Source of the DNA: Actinomadura citrea
Lineage (GTDB): Bacteria > Actinomycetota > Actinomycetes > Streptosporangiales > Streptosporangiaceae
Direction: 5' to 3'
NCBI RefSeq assembly: GCF_013409045.1
Contig: NZ_JACCBT010000001.1
Location: 1,426,001 to 1,490,000 of the forward strand
DNA: 64,000 bases
Shown: positions 42,778 through 52,200 of the stretch, in pieces
Position numbering within the stretch: the stretch's first letter is position 1
Layout of the letters: the number at the start of each line of letters is the position of its first letter
Notes under the pieces: generated by a model
Database searches by the model: none
Told to the model about the DNA's origin: nothing
Seen by the model: only the letters and a program-made list of their open reading frames with translations
Made by a program: the position numbers and the translations under genes

Positions 42778-45353
42778 GGAGTGCCGGGATGCGGCTCGCC
42801 CGGACGCAGTGGGCGCCGCTCACCGCCCTGGCCGTGCTGATGCTGGTGTCGGCGCTGCTCGCCGTCGTCGTCCCGTCCCGGACCACCGCCGGATACGACC
42901 GCGCCGCGGCCGCGGCCGCCGGGCCCGGGGCCGTCATCCGCGTGAAGGGCACCGCGGGCGGCACCGCCGCCTTCGCCGCCGTCCCCGGCGAGGCGGCCCT
43001 GAACGGCAACGCCCTCACCTGGCGGGAGCTGATGCCCCGGTCCCTGAGCGAGGGCACCGGAGAGCCCGAGGCGTCGGTCACCTCGCCCGCCGACACCGTC
43101 GAGGGGGGCCTGCACCGTCCGAGGCTCCTGTACCTGGGCTGGGAACCGAGCGCGTGGCGGCGCATCCGCCTCGTCTCCGGCGGCCTCCCCTCCAACAAGC
43201 CGGGACAGACGAGCGGCGACATGAACGTGGTGGTGGCCAAGGCGTACGCCGACCAGTTCGGCTACAAGGTCGGCGACCGGATCGAACTCAGCGGCAGGAC
43301 CGTCCGCGTCAAAGGCCTCTACCAGCCGCTGAACGCCGCCGACCCGTTCTGGGGGTCGCGCGCCCGGATCCTGCACCCGACCATCGAGTACCTCAGCCTC
43401 CCCCCGTCGACGACCCTTGAGGCCGACGCCGGCACGGCACTGATCGACCCCGCCGGGTACGCGCGCCTCACGCGCGACCCGGGCCTGAAGCTGACCTACG
43501 ACTGGCGGTTCCCGGTGCGCGACGGCGCGGTCGGCGCCGACCAGGCCCGCGCCATGACCGGAGACCTCGACGCCTTCCGCTCCGCCGTCGCGGGGCGCGC
43601 CGACTTCTTCCCCTGCGAGGTCTCCACCTCCCTCGACGTCCAGCTGAAGGACTTCGCCGGACGGCTCCACACCGCCCAGTCCGTCGTCGGCCTGGCCTTC
43701 GGCGGCCTCGTCGCCGTGGCCGCCGGGCTGCTGCTGCTCGCCGCCGGCCTGCTCGGCGAGCGGCTCCGGCCGGTCCTCGGCGTCATGCGGGCCCGCGGCG
43801 CGTCGCTGCGCCAGCTCGCGGCGCCCGCCTGCGGGCTGACCGCCCTCGCCGCCGTCCCGCCCGCCCTGCTCGGGTACGCGGCGGGACGGCTCCTGGACGC
43901 CGGTCCGCCGCAGACCGCCTCCCTGTACGCGATCGGGCTGCTCGTGGCCGCCGTGCTGGGCGTCTCGGCGACCATGGTCCTGCGGGAGCGCGGCGGCGGC
44001 CTCGGCCCGGTCGCCGAACACCGCGACGACCTCGTCGCGGCGCGCCCGTCCCGGCGGCGGCTCGTCCTGGACGGCCTGCTGGTGGTGCTCGCCGTGGTCG
44101 GCGTCGTGCTGCTGCGCGTGCGCGGCACCTCCGCCGGGACCGATCCGCTGGTCGCCGCCGTCCCCGCCCTGCTCGGCGCGGCGCTCGGCGTCCTCGTCCT
44201 GCGCGCCTACCCGTACCTGCTGCGGGCCGCCGGGCCGCTGCTGCGGCGGCGGACCGGGGCCGTCGCGTTCATCGGCCTCGCCCGCGCGTCCCGGCAGAAC
44301 CTCGTCGGGGCGCTGCCGCTGGCCGTCCTGCTGCTGGCCGCCACCATCGCCGGCTTCACCTCCACCGTGGACACCGGGCTGCGCGCCGGGCAGGAACGCG
44401 CCTCCTGGGCCGAGACCGGCGCCGACGCGCGCATCGAGGCGGGGTCGCTGGACGAGGCGAAGCTCCGCCGCATCCGCGCGGTGCGCGGCGTCACCGGCGC
44501 CGTCCGGGTCCGGGTCATCGAGCGGGCCTCGTCCGCCACCGACCAGGCGCCGATGACCGTGGTCGGCGTGGACCTCGACGCCTACCGGAGACTCGCGCCC
44601 GAGGTGCCCGGCATACCGGACACCGACACGGGCGTGCTGGTGTCGCCCCTCGCCGCCCACACCCTCGGCTCGGGCGCCGTGACGCTCGGCCGCGCGGGCA
44701 TGGACCCGGTGGCCGTCACGCCGTCCACCCAGATCGTGCGCTTCCCCGGGCAGGAGAAGAACAGCGCCTTCGTGATCGTCCCCTACCGGATGGTCGCCGG
44801 CGCGACGGGCTTCCCGTCGCATGTCTTCGTCACCGGCGACGACATCGACGTCAAGGCGCTGCGCGCCGCCGCCCCGGGGGACGACGTCGTGCTGCGGCGG
44901 CAGGTGCTGCGGGACATGGCGGGACTGCCCCTGGTGCCGGTCGTCCACGACACCTTCCGGAACGGCGCCCTCGCCGGCGGCGTGTTCGGGCTGCTCGCCG
45001 TCCTGCTCATGCTCGTCGTGGGCGCCCGCGCCCGCGGCCGGACGATCGCCCACCTGCGCGCCCTCGGGCTGAGCCGCCGGCAGAGCCGCCGCCTCGCGCT
45101 CGTGGAACTCGCGCCCGTCCTGCTGTGCGCGGTCGGCGCCGGGTGGGTGCTCGGCCTCCTGCTGCCCGAGATCACCGGGCCGGTCGTGGACCTGCGCCCC
45201 TACACCGGCGGCTTCGCCGTCACCGCCCACGTCCCGGGCCTGCCGGCGCTGCTCGGCCTGCTCGCCGCGCTCCTGCTGGCGGCCGCCGCCGCCGTCGCGG
45301 TCGACCGCGCCTTCGACACCGACCCCGGCAACGCCCTGAGAACGGGGGATTGA
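42774..45353 (+). CDS. ABC transporter permease, FtsX/MacB-type, 859 residues
   Basis: Second permease of the system. Transmembrane helix 1 is near residues 15-35 (LTALAVLMLVSALLAVVVP), followed by a large outside domain. Then come helices around 305-400 and 420-500, a second outside domain, and the FtsX-type C-terminal bundle (MLVVGARARGRTIAHLRALG). The ATG at 42774 overlaps the previous stop (ATGA) and has GGGGGAGG upstream. It shares the repeated outside-domain layout with the first permease, so the two likely form a heterodimer. The downstream ATPase start overlaps its stop (TGATG). Confidence 0.92.
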   Translation: MRSAGMRLARTQWAPLTALAVLMLVSALLAVVVPSRTTAGYDRAAAAAAGPGAVIRVKGTAGGTAAFAAVPGEAALNGNALTWRELMPRSLSEGTGEPEASVTSPADTVEGGLHRPRLLYLGWEPSAWRRIRLVSGGLPSNKPGQTSGDMNVVVAKAYADQFGYKVGDRIELSGRTVRVKGLYQPLNAADPFWGSRARILHPTIEYLSLPPSTTLEADAGTALIDPAGYARLTRDPGLKLTYDWRFPVRDGAVGADQARAMTGDLDAFRSAVAGRADFFPCEVSTSLDVQLKDFAGRLHTAQSVVGLAFGGLVAVAAGLLLLAAGLLGERLRPVLGVMRARGASLRQLAAPACGLTALAAVPPALLGYAAGRLLDAGPPQTASLYAIGLLVAAVLGVSATMVLRERGGGLGPVAEHRDDLVAARPSRRRLVLDGLLVVLAVVGVVLLRVRGTSAGTDPLVAAVPALLGAALGVLVLRAYPYLLRAAGPLLRRRTGAVAFIGLARASRQNLVGALPLAVLLLAATIAGFTSTVDTGLRAGQERASWAETGADARIEAGSLDEAKLRRIRAVRGVTGAVRVRVIERASSATDQAPMTVVGVDLDAYRRLAPEVPGIPDTDTGVLVSPLAAHTLGSGAVTLGRAGMDPVAVTPSTQIVRFPGQEKNSAFVIVPYRMVAGATGFPSHVFVTGDDIDVKALRAAAPGDDVVLRRQVLRDMAGLPLVPVVHDTFRNGALAGGVFGLLAVLLMLVVGARARGRTIAHLRALGLSRRQSRRLALVELAPVLLCAVGAGWVLGLLLPEITGPVVDLRPYTGGFAVTAHVPGLPALLGLLAALLLAAAAAVAVDRAFDTDPGNALRTGD

Positions 45354-46282
45354 TGACCGAAACGACCGACCTCGCCGAACTGGAGCGCCGCGCCGCCGAG
45401 CGCGGTCCCGTCTACGGCGAGGGCGCCCACATCGTCTGCGACAACCTGGTGCGCATCTACAAGACCGACGGCGTCGAGGTCGTCGCCCTCCAGGGTCTGG
45501 ACCTGCTCGTCGACCCCGGCGAGCTCGTCGCCATCGTGGGCGCGTCCGGGTCGGGGAAGTCGACGCTGCTGAACATCCTGTCCGGCCTGGACGTGCCGAC
45601 CGCCGGCGTCGCCCGCGTCGCCGGCTCGGACCTGCTCACCATGGCGTCCAAGGAGCGGCTGGAGTTCCGGCGCGAGAAGGTCGGGTTCATCTGGCAGCAG
45701 ACGTCCCGCAACCTCCTGCCGTACCTGACCGCCGCGCAGAACGTCGAGCTGCCCATGAGGTTCGCCGGGCGGTCGCGCCGCGAGCGCGCCACCCGCGCCG
45801 CCGAGCTGCTCGGCATGCTGGACGTCGGCGACTGCGCGGACCGCCACCCGGCGGAGCTGTCCGGCGGCCAGCAGCAGCGCATGGCGATCGCCGTGGCCGT
45901 CGCCAACGAACCCCAGGTCGTGCTGGCCGACGAGCCGACCGGCGAGCTCGACACCGTCACCGCCGCCCAGGTGTTCGCCTCCCTCCGCCGCGTCAACGAG
46001 GAGCTCGGCACCACCATCGTGGTCGTCACCCACGACGCGCAGGTGTCCGAGCGCGTCGACCGGGTCATCGGCATCCGCGACGGCCGCACCAGCGTCGAGG
46101 TCCGCCGCCGCTCCGAGGACGACGGGACCCGCGTCGTCGAGGAGTACGCCCTCCTCGACCGCGTCGGCCGCGTCCAGCTGCCCAAGGGGTTCACCCAGGC
46201 CCTGGACCTGCGCGACCGCGTCCGCCTCGCCCTGGAGAGCGACCACGTCGGCGTCTGGCCCGACCGGGAGGAGACCGAATGA
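45353..46282 (+). CDS. ABC transporter ATP-binding protein (MacB/LolD-like)
   Basis: 309 residues. Walker A is GASGSGKST (63-71), the Q-loop is in FIWQQTSRNLLPYL, the signature is LSGGQQQRM, Walker B is VVLADEPTGEL, and the H-loop is VVTHDAQ. The N-terminus has about 30 extra residues (with GAHIVCDNLVRIYKTD). The C-terminus has an extension of some 55 residues after the H-loop region. The start overlaps the permease stop as TGATG. Two different ATPases in one operon suggest a heteromeric nucleotide-binding pair for the two permeases. Confidence 0.95.
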   Translation: MTETTDLAELERRAAERGPVYGEGAHIVCDNLVRIYKTDGVEVVALQGLDLLVDPGELVAIVGASGSGKSTLLNILSGLDVPTAGVARVAGSDLLTMASKERLEFRREKVGFIWQQTSRNLLPYLTAAQNVELPMRFAGRSRRERATRAAELLGMLDVGDCADRHPAELSGGQQQRMAIAVAVANEPQVVLADEPTGELDTVTAAQVFASLRRVNEELGTTIVVVTHDAQVSERVDRVIGIRDGRTSVEVRRRSEDDGTRVVEEYALLDRVGRVQLPKGFTQALDLRDRVRLALESDHVGVWPDREETE

Positions 46283-46971
46283 CCGCGCCGATGGTGGCCG
46301 TGGAGGGGCTGGTCCGGACCTTCCGGACGGGCAGGATCGAGGTTCCGGCCCTGCGCGGGGCGTCCTTCACCATCGCGCCCGGCGAGCTCGTCGCCGTCCG
46401 GGGCCGCTCGGGCTCCGGCAAGACGACGCTCCTCAACCTGATCGGCGGCCTGGACGGCCCGGACGGCGGCACGGTCCACGTCGACGGGCGCGACGTCGGC
46501 GCGCTCTCCGAGGACGACCTGCTCGCCCTGCGCCGCGACGACATCGGCTACGTGTTCCAGGCGCACGGGCTCATCCCCGTCCTGTCGGCCGCCGAGAACG
46601 TCGAGGTCCCGCTGCGCCTCGTCCGCACGCCGTCCGCCGAGCGCGACGAGCGCGTCCGCGTCCTGCTGGGCCTCGTCGGCCTGGCCGACCACGCGCTGCA
46701 ACGCCCCTACGAGCTCTCCGGCGGCCAGCGCCAGCGCGTGGCGATCGCCCGCGCCCTGGCCAACCGCCCCCGCCTGCTCCTCGCCGACGAGCCCACGGGC
46801 CAGCTCGACTCCGAGACCGCCGCCGCCATCATGCCGCTGCTCCGCGCGGTCGTCTCCAGCGAGGGCGTGACCGTCCTGGTGGCGACCCATGACGAGACCC
46901 TCCTCGCGGAGGCCGATCGCGTCCTGACCCTGGAGGACGGCGCCGTCACCGAGGCGCCCATCCCCGCCTGA
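46279..46971 (+). CDS. ABC transporter ATP-binding protein (MacB/LolD-like)
   Basis: 230 residues. Walker A is GRSGSGKTT (42-50), the Q-loop is in [12 protein letters not shown], the signature is [15 protein letters not shown], Walker B is [11 protein letters not shown], and the H-loop is VATHDE. It is the last of the four coupled genes; the ATG at 46279 overlaps the preceding stop (ATGA). It lacks the C-terminal extension of the first ATPase. No terminator hairpin is obvious before the next operon, which starts 224 bases later. Confidence 0.95.
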   Translation: MTAPMVAVEGLVRTFRTGRIEVPALRGASFTIAPGELVAVRGRSGSGKTTLLNLIGGLDGPDGGTVHVDGRDVGALSEDDLLALRRDDIGYVFQAHGLIPVLSAAENVEVPLRLVRTPSAERDERVRVLLGLVGLADHALQRPYELSGGQRQRVAIARALANRPRLLLADEPTGQLDSETAAAIMPLLRAVVSSEGVTVLVATHDETLLAEADRVLTLEDGAVTEAPIPA

Positions 46972-47195
46972 CCGTCACCCGGCGAGGTCGTCTCCTCGGG
47001 TCGTGCACACGCGGGCCCGCGCGGCCAGGACGGCGGCCGGGGGAAACCGACGGCCGCCGTGGGGAGCCGGACGGTTGCCATGGCCCAGAAAGTCCTCGTC
47101 CCGATGGTCCCGTTCCAATGATCGTGGCGGTCACCGGGGGACAGGCTTGCGAGGTGATCGGCGGGGGAATCGGTATCGGGGGATGGGAGGGCTCG

Positions 47196-48395
47196 ATGGC
47201 GACCGTTGTGCTGGTGGGGACGCTCGACACCAAGGGCGCGGAGTACGCGTGGCTCCGCGAGCGGGTGCACGGGCTGGGCTGCGACACCGTTCTCGTGGAC
47301 GTGGGGGTCGGGCCGTCCGAGGTGGCAGCCGACGTCTCCGCCGAGGAGGTCGCGGAGGCCGGGGGCACCACGCTCCAGGCCCTGCGGGACGCGGGCGACC
47401 GGGGGGCGGCCGTCACGGCGATGGGAGAGGGCGCGGCGATCGTCCTGGCCGCGCTGGACCGGGTGGACGCCGTGCTCGCGGTCGGCGGGAGCGGCGGATC
47501 GTCGATCGCGGCGCGGGCCGTCCGGGACCTGCCCATCGGGCTGCCCAAGCTGATCGTGTCGACGATGGCGTCGGGGGACGTCTCCCCCTACGTGGGCGCC
47601 AAGGACGTCACGCTCACCTACAGCGTCGTCGACATCGCGGGCGTGAACCGGCTGTCGCGCCTGATCCTCGGGAACGCCGCCGCGGCGGCGGCCGGAATGG
47701 CGAAGGCGCACGCGGTCCCGGAACCCGCCCCGGACGAGCGGCCCCTCATCGGGGCGTCCATGTTCGGGGTCACGACCCCCGCGGTGGACGCCGCCCGGGA
47801 GCGGCTGGACGAACTGGGCTACGAGGTGCTCGTCTTCCACGCGACGGGTGCCGGAGGGCGGGCGCTCGAGGGTCTCGTGGAGGGCGGCCTGCTGGCCGGG
47901 GTGCTCGACCTGACCACCACCGAGCTGGCGGACGAACTCGTGGGAGGGGTCCTGTCTGCGGGGCCCGACCGGCTCACGGCGGCCGGACGGCGCGGCGTCC
48001 CGCAGGTCGTGGCGCCCGGCGCCCTCGACATGGTCAACTTCGGGCCGCGCGGCACCGTCCCCGAGCGGTTCGCGCGGCGCCGGCTGTACGTCCACAACCC
48101 GACCGTGACGCTCATGCGGACGACGACGGAGGAGATGGGCGAACTGGGACGCGAGATGGCGTCCAAACTGTCCGCCGCCACCGGGCCGACCGCGCTGTTC
48201 GTCCCGCTCAAAGGTGTGTCGGCGCTGGACGCCCCCGGCATGCCGTTCCACGATCCGGTGGCGGACGTGGCGTGCTTCATGGCGCTGGAGGAGGTCGCGG
48301 AGGCGGAGATGCTCGACATGCACATCAACGATCCGGAGTTCGGCCGGGCGACGGCCGACCGGCTGCACCGGCTGATCTCGGAGGGCGCGCAGTGA
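47196..48395 (+). CDS. UPF0261 / Tm-1-like ATP-binding protein
   Basis: 399 residues, matching the N-terminal part of plant Tm-1 proteins (UPF0261). It starts [20 protein letters not shown] and has [18 protein letters not shown], then [20 protein letters not shown] and [16 protein letters not shown]. The fold is two Rossmann-like lobes that bind ATP. In bacteria it is usually encoded next to the TIM-barrel partner, as here. The enzymatic role is not established. The ATG at 47196 follows GGGAGGG. It is the first gene of a three-gene coupled operon; its stop overlaps the next start (GTGA). Confidence 0.93.
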   Translation: MATVVLVGTLDTKGAEYAWLRERVHGLGCDTVLVDVGVGPSEVAADVSAEEVAEAGGTTLQALRDAGDRGAAVTAMGEGAAIVLAALDRVDAVLAVGGSGGSSIAARAVRDLPIGLPKLIVSTMASGDVSPYVGAKDVTLTYSVVDIAGVNRLSRLILGNAAAAAAGMAKAHAVPEPAPDERPLIGASMFGVTTPAVDAARERLDELGYEVLVFHATGAGGRALEGLVEGGLLAGVLDLTTTELADELVGGVLSAGPDRLTAAGRRGVPQVVAPGALDMVNFGPRGTVPERFARRRLYVHNPTVTLMRTTTEEMGELGREMASKLSAATGPTALFVPLKGVSALDAPGMPFHDPVADVACFMALEEVAEAEMLDMHINDPEFGRATADRLHRLISEGAQ

Positions 48396-49213
48396 ACCGC
48401 GAGACCGTCCTGTTCCGGCTGCGGAACGCCGTCGAGGAGGGCAGGCCCGTCATCGGCGCGGGCGCGGGCACCGGGCTGTCCGCCAAGTGCGCCGAGGAGG
48501 GCGGCGTCGACCTGATCATCATCTACAACTCGGGCCGCTACCGGATGGCCGGACGCGGGTCGCTCGCCGGCCTGCTGCCGTACGGGGACGCCAACCAGAT
48601 CGTGGTGGAGATGGCGTCGGAGGTGCTGCCCGTCGTCCGGGACACGCCCGTGCTGGCCGGGGTGTGCGGCACCGACCCGTTCCGGGTGATGCCGGTCTTC
48701 CTCGACCAGCTCAAGGCCATGGGCTTCGCGGGCGTGCAGAACTTCCCCACCGTCGGGCTCTACGACGGCGTCTTCCGGCAGAACCTCGAAGAGACGGGCA
48801 TGGGGTACGACCTGGAGATCGAGATGGTGCGGCTCGCCCACGAGCGCGGCATGGTCACCGCTCCCTACGTCTTCGACGAGGACCAGGCGGGGGCGATGGC
48901 CGAGGCGGGCGCCGACGTTCTCGTCCCGCACGTCGGGCTCACCACCAAGGGCGGCATCGGCGCCGAGACGGCCCTGACGCTGGACGAGGCGGTCGAGCGC
49001 GTCCAGGCCATGCGGGACGCGGCGGTCGCCGCCCGTCCCGACGTAATCGTGCTGTGCCACGGCGGCCCCATCGCCGAACCGGACGACGCGGCCTACGTCC
49101 TGTCCCGGACGGAGGGCGTCGTCGGTTTCTTCGGCGCCTCCTCCGTCGAGCGGCTCCCGACCGAGCGGGCCATCACCGCGCAGGTCGCGGCCTTCAAGAA
49201 CCTGGAGATCTGA
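48392..49213 (+). CDS. Tm-1 C-terminal-like TIM-barrel protein (PEP hydrolase family)
   Basis: 273 residues, corresponding to the C-terminal half of Tm-1, annotated as PEP hydrolase-like/TIM-barrel signal transduction protein. Motifs: [65 protein letters not shown], and [12 protein letters not shown]. The GTG at 48392 overlaps the UPF0261 stop. The two bacterial proteins together equal one plant Tm-1 chain in the same order, implying a physical complex. The substrate is unknown; a lyase acting on a small oxo-acid or sugar acid is plausible from the barrel family. Confidence 0.92.
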   Translation: MNRETVLFRLRNAVEEGRPVIGAGAGTGLSAKCAEEGGVDLIIIYNSGRYRMAGRGSLAGLLPYGDANQIVVEMASEVLPVVRDTPVLAGVCGTDPFRVMPVFLDQLKAMGFAGVQNFPTVGLYDGVFRQNLEETGMGYDLEIEMVRLAHERGMVTAPYVFDEDQAGAMAEAGADVLVPHVGLTTKGGIGAETALTLDEAVERVQAMRDAAVAARPDVIVLCHGGPIAEPDDAAYVLSRTEGVVGFFGASSVERLPTERAITAQVAAFKNLEI

Positions 49214-49620
49214 TGCTGAGGAACCCCGGTGACGTGGCGACCGCGACCTTCGACTGGGGGGCGATCAAGTGGTTCGTCACGCCGTCCGCGGTGCCCGGGG
49301 CGGGCAGCACCCTGGGGGAGGTGATCGTCAACCCCGGCAAGGGCCATGCCCGCCACCACCACCCGAACGCCGAGGAGGTCATCTACGTGATCTCCGGCGA
49401 GGCCGCGCAGATGGTCGACGACGGCGAACCCTTCCTGATCCGCGAGGGCGACGCCCTCCACATCCCCAAGGGCGTCTGGCACTCCACCTACAACATGACA
49501 TGGCGCCCCCTGCGCCTGATCGTCACCTACACCCCCGGCGGTGAGGAGAAGGCCCTGGAAGCCGCCCCGGATTACTGCCTGCACGAACCGGGTGCCATCC
49601 CCGAGTGGCGCCCGGTCTGA
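49213..49620 (+). CDS. Single-domain cupin protein
   Basis: 135 residues. Cupin motif 1 is visible (GHARHHHPNAEEVIYVISG, with metal-binding His and Glu), then motif 2 (GDALHIPKGVWHSTYN, with the second His). Such small cupins are metal-dependent isomerases, epimerases or dioxygenases. The ATG at 49213 overlaps the preceding stop (TGATG), so it is co-translated with the Tm-1-like pair and probably acts in the same pathway. A hairpin terminator follows at 49630-49649. Confidence 0.93.
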   Translation: MLRNPGDVATATFDWGAIKWFVTPSAVPGAGSTLGEVIVNPGKGHARHHHPNAEEVIYVISGEAAQMVDDGEPFLIREGDALHIPKGVWHSTYNMTWRPLRLIVTYTPGGEEKALEAAPDYCLHEPGAIPEWRPV

Positions 49621-49629
49621 CCCGAAGTC

Positions 49630-49649
49630 CGGGCCGGGCGCACGGCCCG
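49630..49649 (+). terminator. Hairpin after Tm-1/cupin operon
   Basis: CGGGCCG-N6-CGGCCCG, a perfect seven-base-pair GC stem nine bases after the cupin stop. There is no T-tract, as is common for actinomycete terminators. Confidence 0.6.
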
Positions 49650-49737
49650 CCGCTGCGAGGAGACGCCCGAACGCGGCATCCGCCGGGCCCATGACACGCC
49701 TCCGCCGACCGAGCGCCGCGCGCCCCGGCACTCGGGC

Positions 49738-50916
49738 TCAGGTGCGGGACCAGGCGTCCAGGCCCTCCTCGGTGAGGAGGGTGTCGAAGGCGGCGTCGGC
49801 GGCTCCGGTCAGGGGGCCCTGCGCGCCGAGCGTGGAGGCCAGGATGGGCGGCGGCGCCGCACGGCGGTAGCGCATCAGGGCTGCGGCGTAACCGGTTTCG
49901 AGGGCCGTGGGGGCCGTCGCGGCCAGGTCGGTGGCCAGGCCGGACAGCGTGACGACGCCGGGGTCGAGGGCGTTGGCGAGGGCGCCGATGCCGCGTCCCA
50001 GCGCGTGTGCGGCGGCCTCGACGGCCGAGCGGGCCGCCGGGTCGGACGCCGCCGCGGCGATCACGCGCCCGGCCGCGGTGCGCGGGTCGCGGGGCGCGGG
50101 GCGGCCCAGCGCGCGGGCCATGGCGCGGCCGTCGACCTCCAGGTCCCAGCAGCCATGGGCGCCGCAGGGGCAGCGGAGCGAGGGGTCGCCGAACGGCATG
50201 TGGCCGAACTCGCCGCCCGCGCCGGTGGCGCCGTCCACCGGCCGTCCGTCCACGACGAGGATGCCGCCGACCCCCACCTCGACCGTCAGGTGCAGGACCA
50301 CCCGCGCCCCGGCGCCCGCCCCGCGTCTCGCCTCCGCCAGGCCGGCGAGCGAGGCGTCGTTGCCGACGAGCAGGGGGACTCCGGGCGGCCGGAGCGGGTC
50401 GAGGTCCACGTCGCGCCAGCCCATGCCCGAAGCCTGGACGACCGTGGCCGCACTGACCGTGCCCGCGACGCAGGCGGACACCGCGCGGAGCCGGTGGCCG
50501 TGGCGGGCGTGCAGGGCCGACACGCGGCGGCCGAGCGTCCCGAGGACGTCCGGGGTACCGGAGTGGCCGCCGGCCTCCTGCGTGAGGACGCGGCCGCCCA
50601 GTTCGACGCAGGCCACCCGCCACCGCTCGTGGCTGATGTCCACGACGCACACCAGCGGGCCGTCCCGGTGGGGCACGAGCGCCGGGGAGGGGCGGCCGCG
50701 CCCGCCGGTCAGGGCGGAGGCCTCCTCGTCGACCAGCCGGGCCGCCTTCAACCGGCTCGCGATCTCGGTCGCGGACCCGCTGCTCAGGCCCAGCGCCCGC
50801 GCCGCGTCCGCGCGCTTCGCGGACGGGTGCGCGTGGACGTAGCGGAGCACGGCGAGCGCCCCCTGGCTGCGCAGGGCGCGCGCGGAGTGCGCGGTCATCG
50901 GCTCCATGGGTGACAT
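49738..50916 (-). CDS. ROK-family transcriptional regulator
   Basis: 392 residues. An N-terminal winged helix (ALGLSSGSATEIASRLKAARLV, about 40-62) precedes a ROK kinase-like domain with the ATP/sugar fold. The zinc motif is CPCGAHGCW within GHMPFGDPSLRCPCGAHG. The catalytic-region DASLAGLAEARRGAG is in place of the DAN motif of active ROK kinases, so sugar binding rather than phosphorylation is likely. The family represses sugar uptake and catabolic genes. It converges on the Tm-1/cupin operon and is divergent from an MFS gene, so either could be its target. ATG at 50916, ribosome site weak. Confidence 0.9.
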   Translation of the reverse strand: MSPMEPMTAHSARALRSQGALAVLRYVHAHPSAKRADAARALGLSSGSATEIASRLKAARLVDEEASALTGGRGRPSPALVPHRDGPLVCVVDISHERWRVACVELGGRVLTQEAGGHSGTPDVLGTLGRRVSALHARHGHRLRAVSACVAGTVSAATVVQASGMGWRDVDLDPLRPPGVPLLVGNDASLAGLAEARRGAGAGARVVLHLTVEVGVGGILVVDGRPVDGATGAGGEFGHMPFGDPSLRCPCGAHGCWDLEVDGRAMARALGRPAPRDPRTAAGRVIAAAASDPAARSAVEAAAHALGRGIGALANALDPGVVTLSGLATDLAATAPTALETGYAAALMRYRRAAPPPILASTLGAQGPLTGAADAAFDTLLTEEGLDAWSRT

Positions 50917-50943
50917 CCTGGCGTGCCCGACTTATCCTCGCCC

Positions 50944-50963
50944 TACGAGTTTAATGGAGGAGG
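50944..50963 (+). promoter_or_regulatory. MFS promoter element shared with 10660-10671, plus ribosome site
   Basis: TACGAGTTTAAT (50944-50955) is identical to bases 10660-10671 in the promoter of the other MFS gene. It is followed by the ribosome site GGAGGAGG (50956-50963). It may be a -10 region or a half operator. The mirror half TCGTA present at 10671-10675 is missing here. Confidence 0.45.
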
Positions 50964-50967
50964 CGTG

Positions 50968-52200
50968 ATGAAGCCTGCCGCCGCGGCCCCGGCCCGGACG
51001 CCGGAGACGCTCGGGCTGTACGCCGCCTTCGGATGCCTCGGCTACCTGCTCACCGCGCTCGGCGCGATCCTGCCCCAACTGCGGGAGGAGCGCGGCCTGC
51101 CCCGCGCCGAGGCCGCCCTCTACCCGTCCGCCTTCGCCCTCGGACTGGTGATCGTCGGTCTGGTCGGGCACCGCCTGGCGGCCCGACTCGGGCGTTACGC
51201 GATCCCGGCGGCCCTGACCGCCCTCGTCGGCGGCGCCACCCTCCTGGCCGCCTCCGGCGGACGCCTCGGAACGGCCGCCGGCGCCCTGGTCCTCGGCCTC
51301 GGCGGTGCGGGCCTCGTCCAACTCGTCCCGGCGGCCCTGCGCGCCGCGCACCACGGCGATGGAACGATCCAAATCGGTGAGGCCAACGCGGTCTCCAGCG
51401 CCGCGTCCGTCCTCTCCCCGGTCCTCATCGGCGTCGCCCTGGCCCACGGCCTCGGCTGGCGCCCCGCCTTCGCCGCCCCGCCCCTCCTGGCGGCCGCCGC
51501 GCTCCTCCTCCTCACCCGCCCGCCCCAGCCCCCCACCTCGGCCACTCCGGACGACGGGAGCGAGGGGGACGGGTCGGTTCGTTCGGAAGGGCCCGGTTCC
51601 GGCTCGCGTGATGGTGCGGCCGGGACGGGCTTGGCGGCTGGGGAAGGCGGGGTGGGGTTCTGGGGGCGGTGGGTCGATCTCGTGCTGGCGGTGGGGGTGG
51701 AGTTCTGCATGGTCTTCTGGGCGGCGGACTTCCTCGGGAGCGTCAAGGGGCTCGGGTCGGGGGGCGCGGCCACGTTGTCGGCGGGGTTCGTCCTCGGGAT
51801 GGCCGCCGGGCGGGCGGTCGCCGGGCCGGTCGTGCGGCGCGGGGGGCGGCCGGACCGGCTGCTCGCCCTCGCGGCGGCCGTCGGGCTCGGCGGGTTCGCG
51901 GTTCTGTGGGCGTCGCCCGCGCCGGTCGCGGTCGCCGGGCTCGTGCTGACCGGGCTCGGGGTGGCGCTGCTGTATCCGGTGATCCTCGGGCAGGCGCTCG
52001 CCGCCCGGCCGTCCGAGCCGGTGCGGGCCGCGGCGCGCTGCGCGCTCGCCTCCGGGGTGGCGATCGGCGTCGCCCCGCTCGTGCTCGGGGCGCTCGCCGA
52101 TCTCACCACCCTGCGCGCCGCCGTGTTCGTCGCGCCCGTCCTGCTGCTGGTGCTGCTGGCCCGCTGCGGACGGCGGCTCAGAACGGGATCGGCGTCGTGA
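50968..52200 (+). CDS. MFS transporter
   Basis: 410 residues with about twelve membrane helices in two halves and a charged, Ser/Gly-rich central loop (about 190-230, GSEGDGSVRSEGPGSGSRDG). No clear motif A is seen. The family (CynX/NimT-like or YbfB-like) cannot be fixed. The ATG at 50968 has GGAGG seven bases upstream. Codon choice changes sharply inside the gene: before about 51545 glycine and leucine codons end mostly in C, after it mostly in G. It is divergent from the ROK regulator and overlaps the convergent oxidoreductase gene by 23 bases. Confidence 0.88.
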   Translation: MKPAAAAPARTPETLGLYAAFGCLGYLLTALGAILPQLREERGLPRAEAALYPSAFALGLVIVGLVGHRLAARLGRYAIPAALTALVGGATLLAASGGRLGTAAGALVLGLGGAGLVQLVPAALRAAHHGDGTIQIGEANAVSSAASVLSPVLIGVALAHGLGWRPAFAAPPLLAAAALLLLTRPPQPPTSATPDDGSEGDGSVRSEGPGSGSRDGAAGTGLAAGEGGVGFWGRWVDLVLAVGVEFCMVFWAADFLGSVKGLGSGGAATLSAGFVLGMAAGRAVAGPVVRRGGRPDRLLALAAAVGLGGFAVLWASPAPVAVAGLVLTGLGVALLYPVILGQALAARPSEPVRAAARCALASGVAIGVAPLVLGALADLTTLRAAVFVAPVLLLVLLARCGRRLRTGSAS

